Assembly: GCA_029062045.1 (NCBI GenBank) | Contig: JAIDQV010000073.1 | Coordinates: 1-40,460, forward strand | From: Clostridia bacterium | GTDB taxonomy: Bacteria; Bacillota; Clostridia; Christensenellales; Borkfalkiaceae | Direction: 5' to 3' | Length of the DNA: 40,460 nucleotides | Shown: positions 25,051 to 32,333 of the stretch, piece by piece | Layout: every line of letters starts with the position of its first letter | Position numbering within the stretch: the stretch's first letter is position 1 | Translations under genes and position numbers: made by a program | The notes under the pieces: model-generated | What the model saw: the letters and a program-made list of their open reading frames with translations, nothing else | What the model was told of the DNA's origin: nothing | Databases searched by the model: none

Positions 25051-26915
25051 AACTCGATAACTATCGGTACCACCATAGGCGACTGTTTTGTTTTCTTTAA
25101 AAGGTAGTTCCTAAGCGAACGCTTAATCGCCTTTTTCAGCTCGTCAACGCCGCTACGGGAAATGTTCACGCTCTCTATGGCGCGGCCTATAACCTCGCGT
25201 ATTTCCTTGTCGTAATCGCGGTGGAAATCAAACACGAACCCGCGCGAATTTATTGCAGGCTCGCCCACGACCTCGCCGCCGCTTACCGCAACCGAAACTA
25301 TAAACAAGCCCTCTTCGGAAAGCTGGCGCCTGTCCTCTATAACAAGGCTTTGGCTTTCGTCCTCGATGCCCTCGCCGTCGATAAGTCGCGAACCCGCGTG
25401 TACGCTGCCCGCCTTCTTCACACCCTTTGAAGAAATTTCTATTAAGTCGCCGATGTCGGGAATAAATATCCTGCTTTCGGGCATACCAAGCTCTTCGGCA
25501 AGCTGTGCGTGTTTTTTCAAATGCCTGTACTCGCCGTGTACGGGGATAAAGTATTTGGGCTTTAAAAGGCTGTGCATAATCTTATGCTCTTCACGGCAGG
25601 CGTGCCCAGAAACGTGAATATTTTCAAGGCTTTCGTAAACGACGTTTGCGCCCAGCTTGTAAAGGTTGTTTATAACACGGTAAACTAGTTTTTCGTTGCC
25701 GGGGATAGGCGAAGCCGAAATTATAACCGTATCGTTTTCGCCCACGGTTACGAACTGGTTTTCGCCGTTCGCCATTCTAGTAAGCGCACTCATCGGCTCG
25801 CCTTGACTGCCCGTAGATACTACAACGATTTCGCTGTCAAGCATATTCTTTATCTTCGATACGTCTACAAGCGCGTTGTCGGGGATAGTAATTTCACCTA
25901 TCTTTTCCGCCGCCTCTACGACGTTCAGCATACTTCTGCCCGAAAGTGCAACTTTACGCCCGTACTTTACGGCAAGGTCGATAATCTGTTGAAGCCTGTG
26001 CACGTTTGAAGCGAAAGTCGCAATAATAATGCGCCTTTTCAGGTTTTCCGAAAACAACCTGTCAAGGGTGCTTCCCACAACCGTTTCGCTCATGGTGTAG
26101 CCGGGGCGTTCGATGTTGGTGCTTTCGCCCATATACAAAAGCACGCCCGAAGAACCTATTTCGCTTATGGTCTTCAAATCGATAGGCTCGCCCGCGACGG
26201 GAGTCAAATCGATTTTATAGTCCCCGCTGTGGAAGATAACGCCCTGCGGGGTAGTTATGGCAAAAGCCAAAGAACCCGCAATCGAGTGGTTTACGTTAAT
26301 AGTGCGTATCTTAAAACAGCCGAGCTGTATTGTCTGGTTGGGGGTAACGGTTATTTCCTTTACGTCGTTTAGGCGGTGTTCGCGCAGTTTGTTATCTACA
26401 AGCGCAAGCGTCAGCTTAGTGCCTATGACGGGCACTTTAAGTTCCTTTAAAAGATAGGGTACACCGCCGATGTGATCCTCGTGCCCGTGGGTTAAAATAA
26501 GCCCTTTTACCTTTTTCGAGTTTTCGAGAAGATAAGATAAATCGGGTACTATAAGGTCGAAGCCCGGCGTTTCCTCGGTGGGAAAAATTGCACCCGCGTC
26601 TATTATGATTATATCGTCGCCGCACTCAATAGCGGTCATGTTTTTGCCTATTTCGCCTACGCCGCCCAAGAAAATAATTTTAACGGGCTTGCCGCCGCGT
26701 CCGCCGCTTTTCTGCGGTTTAGTTTGCTTTGACTGTTTGTTCTCTTTAACCTGTTTAGGCTGTCCGTTTTTCGCGCCGCCCTTCGCGCTGTTATTAATAT
26801 TTTTTCTTCTGTCTGAATTCTTCTTTGACGGCTTTTCCGTCCTGTCGCCGCTGTGATTTTTGTTGGGGCGACGCCTCTGTAACCTTGTTGAAGGTTTTGC
26901 TTTTTCGTTCTCCAA
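25047..26915 (-). CDS. rnj: Ribonuclease J with long basic N-terminal extension
   Basis: RNase J is a metallo-beta-lactamase/beta-CASP nuclease with endo- and 5'-exonuclease activity in mRNA decay and rRNA maturation. Metal ligands are seen in LTHGHEDHIGG (His143, His145, Asp147, His148). The beta-CASP blocks (MGESTNIERPG, ATFASNVHRLQQ, STGSQGEPMSAL, SGHACREEH, PVHGEYRHL) are all present. At 622 residues it exceeds the usual ~555 because of a 75-residue N-terminal tail rich in Lys, Arg, Gln and Asn, plausibly disordered and RNA-binding. The start is TTG at 26915, with GGAG 8 nt upstream; there is no ATG before the catalytic domain. It is the first gene of an operon with trmR, trhP, aroA and dinB. 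Confidence 0.95.
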   Translation of the reverse strand: MENEKAKPSTRLQRRRPNKNHSGDRTEKPSKKNSDRRKNINNSAKGGAKNGQPKQVKENKQSKQTKPQKSGGRGGKPVKIIFLGGVGEIGKNMTAIECGDDIIIIDAGAIFPTEETPGFDLIVPDLSYLLENSKKVKGLILTHGHEDHIGGVPYLLKELKVPVIGTKLTLALVDNKLREHRLNDVKEITVTPNQTIQLGCFKIRTINVNHSIAGSLAFAITTPQGVIFHSGDYKIDLTPVAGEPIDLKTISEIGSSGVLLYMGESTNIERPGYTMSETVVGSTLDRLFSENLKRRIIIATFASNVHRLQQIIDLAVKYGRKVALSGRSMLNVVEAAEKIGEITIPDNALVDVSKIKNMLDSEIVVVSTGSQGEPMSALTRMANGENQFVTVGENDTVIISASPIPGNEKLVYRVINNLYKLGANVVYESLENIHVSGHACREEHKIMHSLLKPKYFIPVHGEYRHLKKHAQLAEELGMPESRIFIPDIGDLIEISSKGVKKAGSVHAGSRLIDGEGIEDESQSLVIEDRRQLSEEGLFIVSVAVSGGEVVGEPAINSRGFVFDFHRDYDKEIREVIGRAIESVNISRSGVDELKKAIKRSLRNYLLKKTKQSPMVVPIVIEL

Positions 26916-26969
26916 TTATATTGCTCCAATTTCTAATTCACTTAATTATGTACTTTTTGCGTTCATTTT

Positions 26970-27001
26970 AAAATAAAGCGGGGGTTAAAACCTAACCCCC
27001 G
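26970..27001 (-). terminator. Intrinsic terminator of the 792-residue repeat protein gene
   Basis: A 9-bp stem CGGGGGTTA/TAACCCCCG is followed on the minus strand by CTTTATTTT. It lies just beyond the stop codon at 27011. Confidence 0.85.
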
Positions 27002-27010
27002 TAAAAAACT

Positions 27011-29389
27011 TTATTTATCTTTGTTTACGTCTTTAACAAGCCCGTCTTCGATAAGCTCTTCAATGGTCTCGTAAGGATACATTGCCGCGTAATCACGTTC
27101 GGGCACGTTTCTCTTGATACCGTCGCGTTTTTCAAGCATATAGTCTACAAGTCTAACAGCCTTTTTAACGCCGCGGGGGCTCATTATCTTAATCATCGTA
27201 GGCGTACCGTGCAACGATTTGTTGTTGGAAACGTCCTTCTGGTGATATACGGAATACTCGATTTCCTTCGGGTCGATTGCCATATAAAGAACAAGTGTCT
27301 TACCGCGGATTTTGAAGCGGGCAATGGTCTCTCTTCCCTTGTGGAAACGCTCTGCGCCCCATGCAATGTTAGAGTTAACTTTACGGTAGCTCAAAAGCGC
27401 GTTTCTTACTTTACCGTAATAGTTCTTTTGTTCGTCCGTGCTTTGAATGATTCTTGCGATGAAGCTGCGGTTATAGCGCATCATGTTGAGGAAGTCAACA
27501 CCGCCTTCGCCCTCTTCGCCGTCGCCGTCGTCACTGTCGGTATCATTGTCATTATCGTTGTCGTCGTCCGATTCCGAATCGCTTTCTACGACGACCGCGT
27601 TCACTGGGGGGGTGGTCTCTGCGACCTCAGGAACGGAATCTACCTGTTCTTCCACGGCTTCCTCCGTGTCGGGTACAAGTGGTTCGGGTTCGGTGATCTC
27701 TTCAATTTCTTCTGTTTCTTCAACCTGTTCGGGTTCTTCTTCAACGGGTTCTTCAACCTCTTCGATTACGTCGGTTACCGTTACAAGGTCTTCCTCTTCA
27801 ACAGGTTCTTCTTCTACAACTTCTTCAACGTACTCTTCTTCGACGGTTTCTTCCTCTTCAACGGGGGAAATAACTACGTTCTGAACGATTTGAAGGTTTT
27901 GTATAAGTTCTTTAATTTCTGCAATTTCGTTGTCGATAGCGGTAAAGCGTTCGTCGTTGGTCTGGTAAACTTTTTCGCTTACGCTGTCGGACATTCTGTC
28001 AACGCCCTCTTCGTCGATAACGATTTCGTAATCGCTATCCTGCTGCGCTTCGATAAGTCTTGACGCAACGGCGTTGGTAATTTCTTCGCTGTCCACGGTA
28101 ATTGCAGGCATAGAGTTGATAAGCTGCTCAGCCACTTTGTCTGCAATTTCGTCGGTGTCGAATTCGGGAAGGTAGTTGGACATCGCCGCCGCGGCTTTAT
28201 CCGCAATAACGTCCTCGTTGACGCCTGCAACGGTAATCTTCTCGCTGATGCGTGCAGCCAACTCGTCGTAGTCGGTTTCTTCTTCCTCTTCTTCGAGGCT
28301 AGCCTCGCGCAGTTTCTCTGCAACCGCGGTCGCAATGCTGTCGTAATCGAGCCTTTCGATAATCTCTTTGGAAATGGATTCGCAACCCTCGTCGTCAACG
28401 ATAATCTCGAAGTCTTCGGGTTTAAGAGAGCCAACTCTCAAAGCGATAGCGTCTGCAAGCTCGTCTTCGTTGATTTCCGCTTGAACGGGACCGTCCGCAT
28501 AGGAAGCCGCCGTGTAGTTCTGCACTTCGGGGATTTCGATTTGCTGTGCAACCTTTGCCGCAAGATAATCGTAGTCAATATCGCCTGCGGCTAACGTGCC
28601 GAGTCTGTCTGCGACAAGTTCTGCGATTGTGTCGCTGTCAACTTCCGCCGTAACTTCGGGAACGATGATTTGTTCCGCAACCTTCTCCGCGATTGTGTCT
28701 ACAGACAATTCCTGCGCCGAAGGGATAACTATTTGCTCGGCTACCTTTGAAGCGATGTAGTCGGGGGAAACGTATTCCTGTGCGGGCAAGCGTGAAGCAA
28801 TCTTGTCTGCAAGGTATTCGTAATCGATTGCACGGTCCGCAACGGATACGTTAACGGGCAATGCCGAAGTTGCCGCAACTTCCTGCATAGGCATACGCTG
28901 TGCAAGTTTGTCGGCAAGAAGGTCGTAATCGATAGCCTGAACGGGCGCAGCGTCCTGAACGGGCAAACGTGCGATTAACTTGTCAACAAGCAAATCGTAG
29001 TCGATATCTTGCGTAGCGGCGTAAACGGGTGCGCCTTCCGCTGCCGTAACAACGGGTGCGCCGCCTCTTTCTTCCAAAACGTTGTTAAGTTCTTTAACCT
29101 TGTCGGAAAGCGCATTGAAAATACTTTCACTTTGCATTGCGATAAGTTTGAACTCTTGCATCAACGCTTCGTATTCGGTCTGCAAGGTCGCCTGCATTTC
29201 GCGGCCTTGGTGAATAACGAAGTTGATTTCGTCTCTTGCGCCGGCAATCTGTTCCAGCGCAGTATTCATTCTGCCGTTGGAAATTTTAGATTGGTTAAGA
29301 GCTTCTTCCTGCTTAGCGGATAATTCACGCTGCCTTTGCAGTATTAGGTCTGCTTTCTTAGGCGTCTGAACGTTCTTGTTATCTGCCAT
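27011..29389 (-). CDS. Large repeat protein with acidic linker and conserved C-terminal domain of unknown function
   Basis: I do not recognise a function. The 792-residue protein has no signal peptide or membrane segment, so it is cytoplasmic. Residues 1-108 are helical and coiled-coil prone. Residues 129-475 hold about fourteen short repeats with consensus xDYDxLADKVAxRLP (e.g. at 130, 154, 189, 210, 231, 252, 272, 308, 349, 373, 392, 412, 434 and 464). Two copies of a longer module beginning (E/D)xxIVxDEEG (about 328 and 455) are embedded. A highly acidic Glu/Val then Ser/Asp/Asn linker spans 510-630. The final ~155 residues form a compact basic domain (SFIARIIQSTDEQKNYYGKV ... IRGKTLVLYMAI) of a kind I have seen in clostridial hypothetical proteins. 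It has a GAGGTG ribosome binding site and is transcribed alone. Confidence 0.85.
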   Translation of the reverse strand: MADNKNVQTPKKADLILQRQRELSAKQEEALNQSKISNGRMNTALEQIAGARDEINFVIHQGREMQATLQTEYEALMQEFKLIAMQSESIFNALSDKVKELNNVLEERGGAPVVTAAEGAPVYAATQDIDYDLLVDKLIARLPVQDAAPVQAIDYDLLADKLAQRMPMQEVAATSALPVNVSVADRAIDYEYLADKIASRLPAQEYVSPDYIASKVAEQIVIPSAQELSVDTIAEKVAEQIIVPEVTAEVDSDTIAELVADRLGTLAAGDIDYDYLAAKVAQQIEIPEVQNYTAASYADGPVQAEINEDELADAIALRVGSLKPEDFEIIVDDEGCESISKEIIERLDYDSIATAVAEKLREASLEEEEEETDYDELAARISEKITVAGVNEDVIADKAAAAMSNYLPEFDTDEIADKVAEQLINSMPAITVDSEEITNAVASRLIEAQQDSDYEIVIDEEGVDRMSDSVSEKVYQTNDERFTAIDNEIAEIKELIQNLQIVQNVVISPVEEEETVEEEYVEEVVEEEPVEEEDLVTVTDVIEEVEEPVEEEPEQVEETEEIEEITEPEPLVPDTEEAVEEQVDSVPEVAETTPPVNAVVVESDSESDDDNDNDNDTDSDDGDGEEGEGGVDFLNMMRYNRSFIARIIQSTDEQKNYYGKVRNALLSYRKVNSNIAWGAERFHKGRETIARFKIRGKTLVLYMAIDPKEIEYSVYHQKDVSNNKSLHGTPTMIKIMSPRGVKKAVRLVDYMLEKRDGIKRNVPERDYAAMYPYETIEELIEDGLVKDVNKDK

Positions 29390-29703
29390 ATTAACACCTC
29401 ATCTGAGTAAATTTACTTATATTAAAGCGCCTTGTGCGGGCGTCTCTATTAATAGTTTACACCCTTTTTTACAAAAAGTAAAATTATTAACACTATTTTT
29501 TTCATTTATTTTCACTTTTTTTTGCGTTATTTGCGGCATATTAGGGGGGTAATGCAATTTGCGCCCCCTTTACCGCCGACGGCGTCTAGGGCGGATTTTG
29601 TTAGGTTTTAACACTTTTTAGGGCCTTTTTAGCCTATTTTTGCCTAATTTTTTATGAAAATACGCAAATATTTTGAAATTTTTCGGTTTTGGGTAATATT
29701 TCC
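29390..29703. other. Gene-free AT-rich spacer
   Basis: This stretch contains no credible ORF on either strand. It carries the GAGGTG ribosome binding site of the minus-strand repeat protein gene at its left end. In the middle it holds a weak hairpin (AGGGGG/CCCCCT at 29553-29579), and at about 29622-29655 three imperfect GCCTNNTTTT copies. Apart from promoter-like AT-rich sequence I see nothing else in it. Confidence 0.5.
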
Positions 29704-29705
29704 AG

Positions 29706-29736
29706 TTGACAAAACGCCTATTTACCCGCTAAACTT
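29706..29736 (+). promoter_or_regulatory. Probable promoter of the tandem-HTH regulator
   Basis: A perfect TTGACA (29706-29711) lies 18 nt before TAAACT (29730-29735). The flanking 30-mer 29704-29733 matches the sigma-operon promoter (11298-11327) at 26 positions. The -10 lies inside the palindrome described next. Confidence 0.5.
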
Positions 29737-29761
29737 GTATATTATACAGGTTTAGCGGGTA
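29723..29761. promoter_or_regulatory. 39-bp near-perfect palindrome, probable autoregulatory operator
   Basis: Outer arms TACCCGCTAAAC and GTTTAGCGGGTA are perfect 12-bp inverted repeats. The inner TGTAT/ATACA pair continues the symmetry around centre 29742. Only one base pair position and the central base break it. It begins between the -35 and -10 elements and ends 21 bp before the ATG of a protein with two HTH domains. It lacks a T-run, so it is not a typical terminator. Confidence 0.7.
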
Positions 29762-29782
29762 TTCCGCTAATGAGGTGCTATT

Positions 29783-30220
29783 ATGGGACTTGAAAACTTC
29801 CCCGAAATACTGAAAGAACTTATCGTTGAAAACCTTGCAAATTTGACCGAAGTAAGCGAAGAGCTTGAATGCGGAGAGTCCACTTTAAGCCGCTACACAA
29901 GCGGCAAGGCACTGCCTACTCTCGAAATGACGGTGCGGCTTGCCGACTATTTCAGCGTTACCACAGACTACCTTTTGGGGCTTGACGAGGACAACGTTGC
30001 GGACAAATTCAAAGCCTGCCCTCCCTTTTCCAAGCGCTTTCCAGAGGTTTTAAAATACTTTCATACTTCAAGATACAAACTGCAACAGATGACCGGCATA
30101 GCAGAGTCTGTTATGCGCTATTGGGTGCAGGGCAAGACAACGCCCACAATAGCCAACGTAGTAAAGATAGCACAGGCTTTGGGTTGCACCGTAGACTTTT
30201 TACTCGGCAGGGAAAAATAA
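29783..30220 (+). CDS. Transcriptional regulator with two tandem Cro/CI (XRE) helix-turn-helix domains
   Basis: This 145-residue protein consists almost wholly of two HTH_3 units. Residues ~8-66 contain LTEVSEELECGESTLSRYTSGKALPTLEM and end in TTDYLLGLDED. Residues ~86-143 contain KLQQMTGIAESVMRYWVQGKTTPTI and end in TVDFLLGREK. The two halves share the same pattern (S/R-Y-x-x-G-K-x-x-P-T ... DF/YLLG), suggesting internal duplication. No sensory or protease domain is present. The GAGGTG ribosome binding site is 6 nt upstream. The palindrome over its promoter is the natural candidate for its own binding site. It is followed 61 bp later by a 51-residue gene, possibly in the same transcript. Confidence 0.88.
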   Translation: MGLENFPEILKELIVENLANLTEVSEELECGESTLSRYTSGKALPTLEMTVRLADYFSVTTDYLLGLDEDNVADKFKACPPFSKRFPEVLKYFHTSRYKLQQMTGIAESVMRYWVQGKTTPTIANVVKIAQALGCTVDFLLGREK

Positions 30221-30281
30221 AACGCCCGTATAAAAGCCGCTTTTCTTACCAATAATAATAGAAAAAAGGCGGAGGCTTTTT

Positions 30282-30437
30282 ATGGGCAAAAAGAAACATA
30301 GGATTGCACGACTGACCGAAGAACAGTATTACGCATACATCGCGGGGCTGAAAGACGACGATATAAACAGCAGCGCGGCTTTGTTTGATTCTAACGGGGA
30401 TATGATAGTACCCTCTCCCTTCGATAACAAGGACTAA
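30282..30437 (+). CDS. Small conserved-looking protein of 51 residues, function unknown
   Basis: The ORF begins ATGGGCAAAAAGAAACAT and encodes a 51-residue hydrophilic protein. Its basic N-terminus is MGKKKHRIARLTEEQYYAYI, and its acidic C-terminus includes ALFDSNGDMIVPSPFDNKD. A textbook GGCGGAGG sits 6-7 nt before the ATG, and a strong terminator follows 7 bp after the stop. Together these make a real gene very likely despite its length. There are no membrane segments and no domain I know. It lies downstream of the tandem-HTH regulator on the same strand and may be co-transcribed with it. Confidence 0.75.
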   Translation: MGKKKHRIARLTEEQYYAYIAGLKDDDINSSAALFDSNGDMIVPSPFDNKD

Positions 30438-30444
30438 AATTGTT

Positions 30445-30471
30445 AAAGGCGAGGCAAAATGCCTCGCCTTT
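30445..30471 (+). terminator. Intrinsic terminator after the 51-residue gene
   Basis: A 12-bp perfect stem (AAAGGCGAGGCA and its complement) with an AAA loop is followed by TTTATATTT. It lies between the convergent small gene and spoIVA. Confidence 0.88.
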
Positions 30472-30548
30472 ATATTTCCCGCAAACTCATCACCCGCGTC
30501 CTCAAAACGCAACTAACGTCTGTCGCTATTATAATATATGGAATAGCT

Positions 30549-32024
30549 TTACAGAATGATACAAATCACTCCGCCCTTGCCTTCATTAACTATACGAGTT
30601 ATAGCTTTGCGCATTTTGTTTTTGGTGTTGTCCTGCATAGAGCCCACTTTACCCGCAAGCCCTTCCTTGACCATACCGCGCAAAGATTTTCCGAAAACGT
30701 TGGTATCCCACATCGTGTCGGGGTTGGTTTCAAAGCCGTTCATCATTCCCTGAACAATGCTTTCGCTCTGCGCCGCGCTTCCCATAATGGGGCTTACTTC
30801 GCCCGTTACGTCGATTTTAACGATATGATAGCTGGGCGCGGTTGCACGCAGTTTTATACCCACACTGCCGCCCTGGCGTACGAGTTTGGGCGCCTCTAAG
30901 CTCATATCCTCGTCATCGGGGTGAACAATGCCGTAGCCGTTGATTTTGGCACATTCCAAAGCGTCCTTGATTTTATCGTAGCCGCGCTTAGCTTCCGAAG
31001 TTCCGCGAACGTAGCGCATAAGCGTGTACTCGTCGGAAATCTCGTCGCCCGCGATTTCGGACAGCATCTCGAAGAAAATTCCGTCCTGAACGTACGCTTT
31101 AACGGTTGCTTTACCGTCCGCAAGGTTCAAGGAAACGGAAGGCTCGCCCTTCCAGAAACGGCAGTCCTTTAACATATTGTCGAAAGCCGTGCAGTCCTTC
31201 ATTTTGTTTACGGACGAAGCCGCGTCTTTTATTCTTTCCAAAAGCTCGCAAATTGCCGAACTTTCCTGCGGCAGGAAGCGCATCCAGTCGGGGATGTCTA
31301 CGTCGAAGCCCGTTACGGGGAACTCGAAGAGAACGGCTTTTAAAACGTTTAAAAGCCCTGCCGCGTCCAGCTTTTCGCAGTTAGCGGCAATTACCGCAAC
31401 GCCGTATTTGTTTTCGAGTTCGTCCCTAAGTCTTCTAGCCGCCGCCTTTTCGGGGTCGACGCAGTTAAGAACTATTACGAAGGGTTTGCCAAGCTCTTGA
31501 AGCCTTGCAACCGTGCGCTCCTCGGCGTTGACGTAGCCCGAGCGGGGAATATCCGCGATAGAGCCGTCGGTAGTTACAAGAACGCCTATTGTGGAATGTT
31601 CGGATATAACTTTATCCGTACCAAGCTCCGCCGCCTTGGCAAAAGGCAGGGGCTTATCGGACCAGGGCGTATTTACAAGACGGGGTTTGCCGTCCTCTTC
31701 GAAACCGTTCGCGCCCTTGGTTATAAAACCTACGCAGTCTGCAAAGCGCACGTTTGCAACCGCTTTTTCGATTTTGACTTTAACCGCCTTTGCCGGAACA
31801 AACTTCGGCTCGGTAGTCATAATCGATTTGCCCGAAGCGGATTGTGGCAATTCGTCCACCATAACGGCTTTATCGTTGCCGTTCTCCACGTTGGGAATGA
31901 CAAGTTCAGTCATAAACTTCTTAATAAGCGTGGATTTACCCGTGCGCACAGGTCCTACCACTCCTATATAAATATCTCCGCCGTTCCGTGCGGCGATGTC
32001 CTCGTAAACGTTATAATCCAGCAT
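30549..32024 (-). CDS. spoIVA: Stage IV sporulation protein A (SpoIVA), spore coat morphogenetic ATPase
   Basis: SpoIVA is made in the mother cell, binds the forespore surface and polymerises with ATP hydrolysis to form the basement layer of the spore coat. The 491-residue length equals the family norm. The Walker A motif GPVRTGKST is at 24-32. The following segments, PQSASGKSIMTTEPKFVPAKAV, FADCVGFITKGANGFEEDG and VLVTTDGSIADIPRSGY, are family hallmarks. The C-terminus ends in VNEGKGGVICIIL, the membrane-surface contacting end. GGAGG lies 5 nt before the ATG. I could not find a convincing sigma-E promoter in the upstream 80 bp. Confidence 0.97.
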   Translation of the reverse strand: MLDYNVYEDIAARNGGDIYIGVVGPVRTGKSTLIKKFMTELVIPNVENGNDKAVMVDELPQSASGKSIMTTEPKFVPAKAVKVKIEKAVANVRFADCVGFITKGANGFEEDGKPRLVNTPWSDKPLPFAKAAELGTDKVISEHSTIGVLVTTDGSIADIPRSGYVNAEERTVARLQELGKPFVIVLNCVDPEKAAARRLRDELENKYGVAVIAANCEKLDAAGLLNVLKAVLFEFPVTGFDVDIPDWMRFLPQESSAICELLERIKDAASSVNKMKDCTAFDNMLKDCRFWKGEPSVSLNLADGKATVKAYVQDGIFFEMLSEIAGDEISDEYTLMRYVRGTSEAKRGYDKIKDALECAKINGYGIVHPDDEDMSLEAPKLVRQGGSVGIKLRATAPSYHIVKIDVTGEVSPIMGSAAQSESIVQGMMNGFETNPDTMWDTNVFGKSLRGMVKEGLAGKVGSMQDNTKNKMRKAITRIVNEGKGGVICIIL

Positions 32025-32111
32025 ATCCGCCTCCGCAAAATCTATGTGTAAATAACTTATTTGTTTAATTTGCGTTTTAGAACATATTTCATATTAAAAT
32101 TTTTGCGCAAA

Positions 32112-32134
32112 GAAAAAAGCCTTCCGAAGAAGGC
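32112..32134 (-). terminator. Intrinsic terminator of the candidate ncRNA
   Basis: The stem GCCTTC/GAAGGC with a TTCG tetraloop is followed on the minus strand by TTTTTTC. It lies 88 bp upstream of spoIVA and well after any upstream coding sequence, so it ends an independent short transcript. Confidence 0.88.
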
Positions 32135-32293
32135 TCATTCTCATAATAATACGTTTTTCTTTCAGCTTGCGCCTATTCAGGCTTCGGCAAACGTTAACCC
32201 TTAAAGGCATCTCCATTCATAACTTCCCTGACCAAGCTATGAACTTCATCGACAGCGCGGCAATCCTGTTGCCGAGCCAAGGTTTTACCTTGT
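32112..32293 (-). ncRNA. Candidate structured non-coding RNA, about 180 nt, family unknown
   Basis: The 309-bp gap between the ATP-grasp gene and spoIVA contains a complete minus-strand transcription unit without an ORF: promoter (TTGCAT-16-TATAAT), about 180 nt, and intrinsic terminator. The predicted RNA is rich in nested complementarity. It has a 5' hairpin CAAGGU-AAA-ACCUUG, a hairpin CGGCAA-CAGGA-UUGCCG, an arm UUCAUA...UAUGAA, and a long arm closed by ACGUUU/AAACGU. The long arm holds GC-CGAA-GCCU-GAAU-AGGC-GCAA-GC. I compared it from memory with SRP RNA, 6S RNA, tmRNA and the common riboswitches (SAM, TPP, lysine, FMN, glycine, c-di-GMP, c-di-AMP) and recognised none. It could be an independent small RNA or a terminator-type leader, though nothing is transcribed directly after it. 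Confidence 0.55.
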
Positions 32294-32299
32294 ACTTAT

Positions 32300-32327
32300 A
32301 TTATACACCGAAATTTAAAAAATGCAA
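32300..32327 (-). promoter_or_regulatory. Promoter of the candidate ncRNA
   Basis: On the minus strand TTGCAT (32327-32322), a 16-nt spacer and a perfect TATAAT (32305-32300) are present, with the start expected near 32293. It lies directly after the stop codon of the ATP-grasp gene. Confidence 0.75.
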
Positions 32328-32333
32328 CACTTT

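Noticed and set aside
27483-27884. Plus-strand ORF of 133 codons, Ser/Thr-rich
   Set aside because: It is the antisense of the Glu/Val and Asp/Ser acidic linker of the minus-strand repeat protein. Low-complexity codons read on the other strand give Ser-rich strings.
27209-28063. Plus-strand ORF of 284 codons, Phe/Val-rich
   Set aside because: It lies wholly inside the minus-strand 792-residue gene. The Phe-rich, unpatterned composition is that of a shadow frame, and no ribosome binding site is present.
29553-29579. GGGGG/CCCCC hairpin in the spacer before the HTH regulator
   Set aside because: The stem is only 6 bp with a long loop and a poor T-tail, and no gene ends there.
32112-32293. Lysine riboswitch, SRP RNA or 6S RNA as identity of the candidate ncRNA
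   Set aside because: GGAGA and GCCGAAG strings recall the lysine riboswitch and GGUCAGG recalls SRP RNA, but their order and the conserved cores do not fit. No lysine gene follows, and no long central-bubble hairpin typical of 6S is seen.
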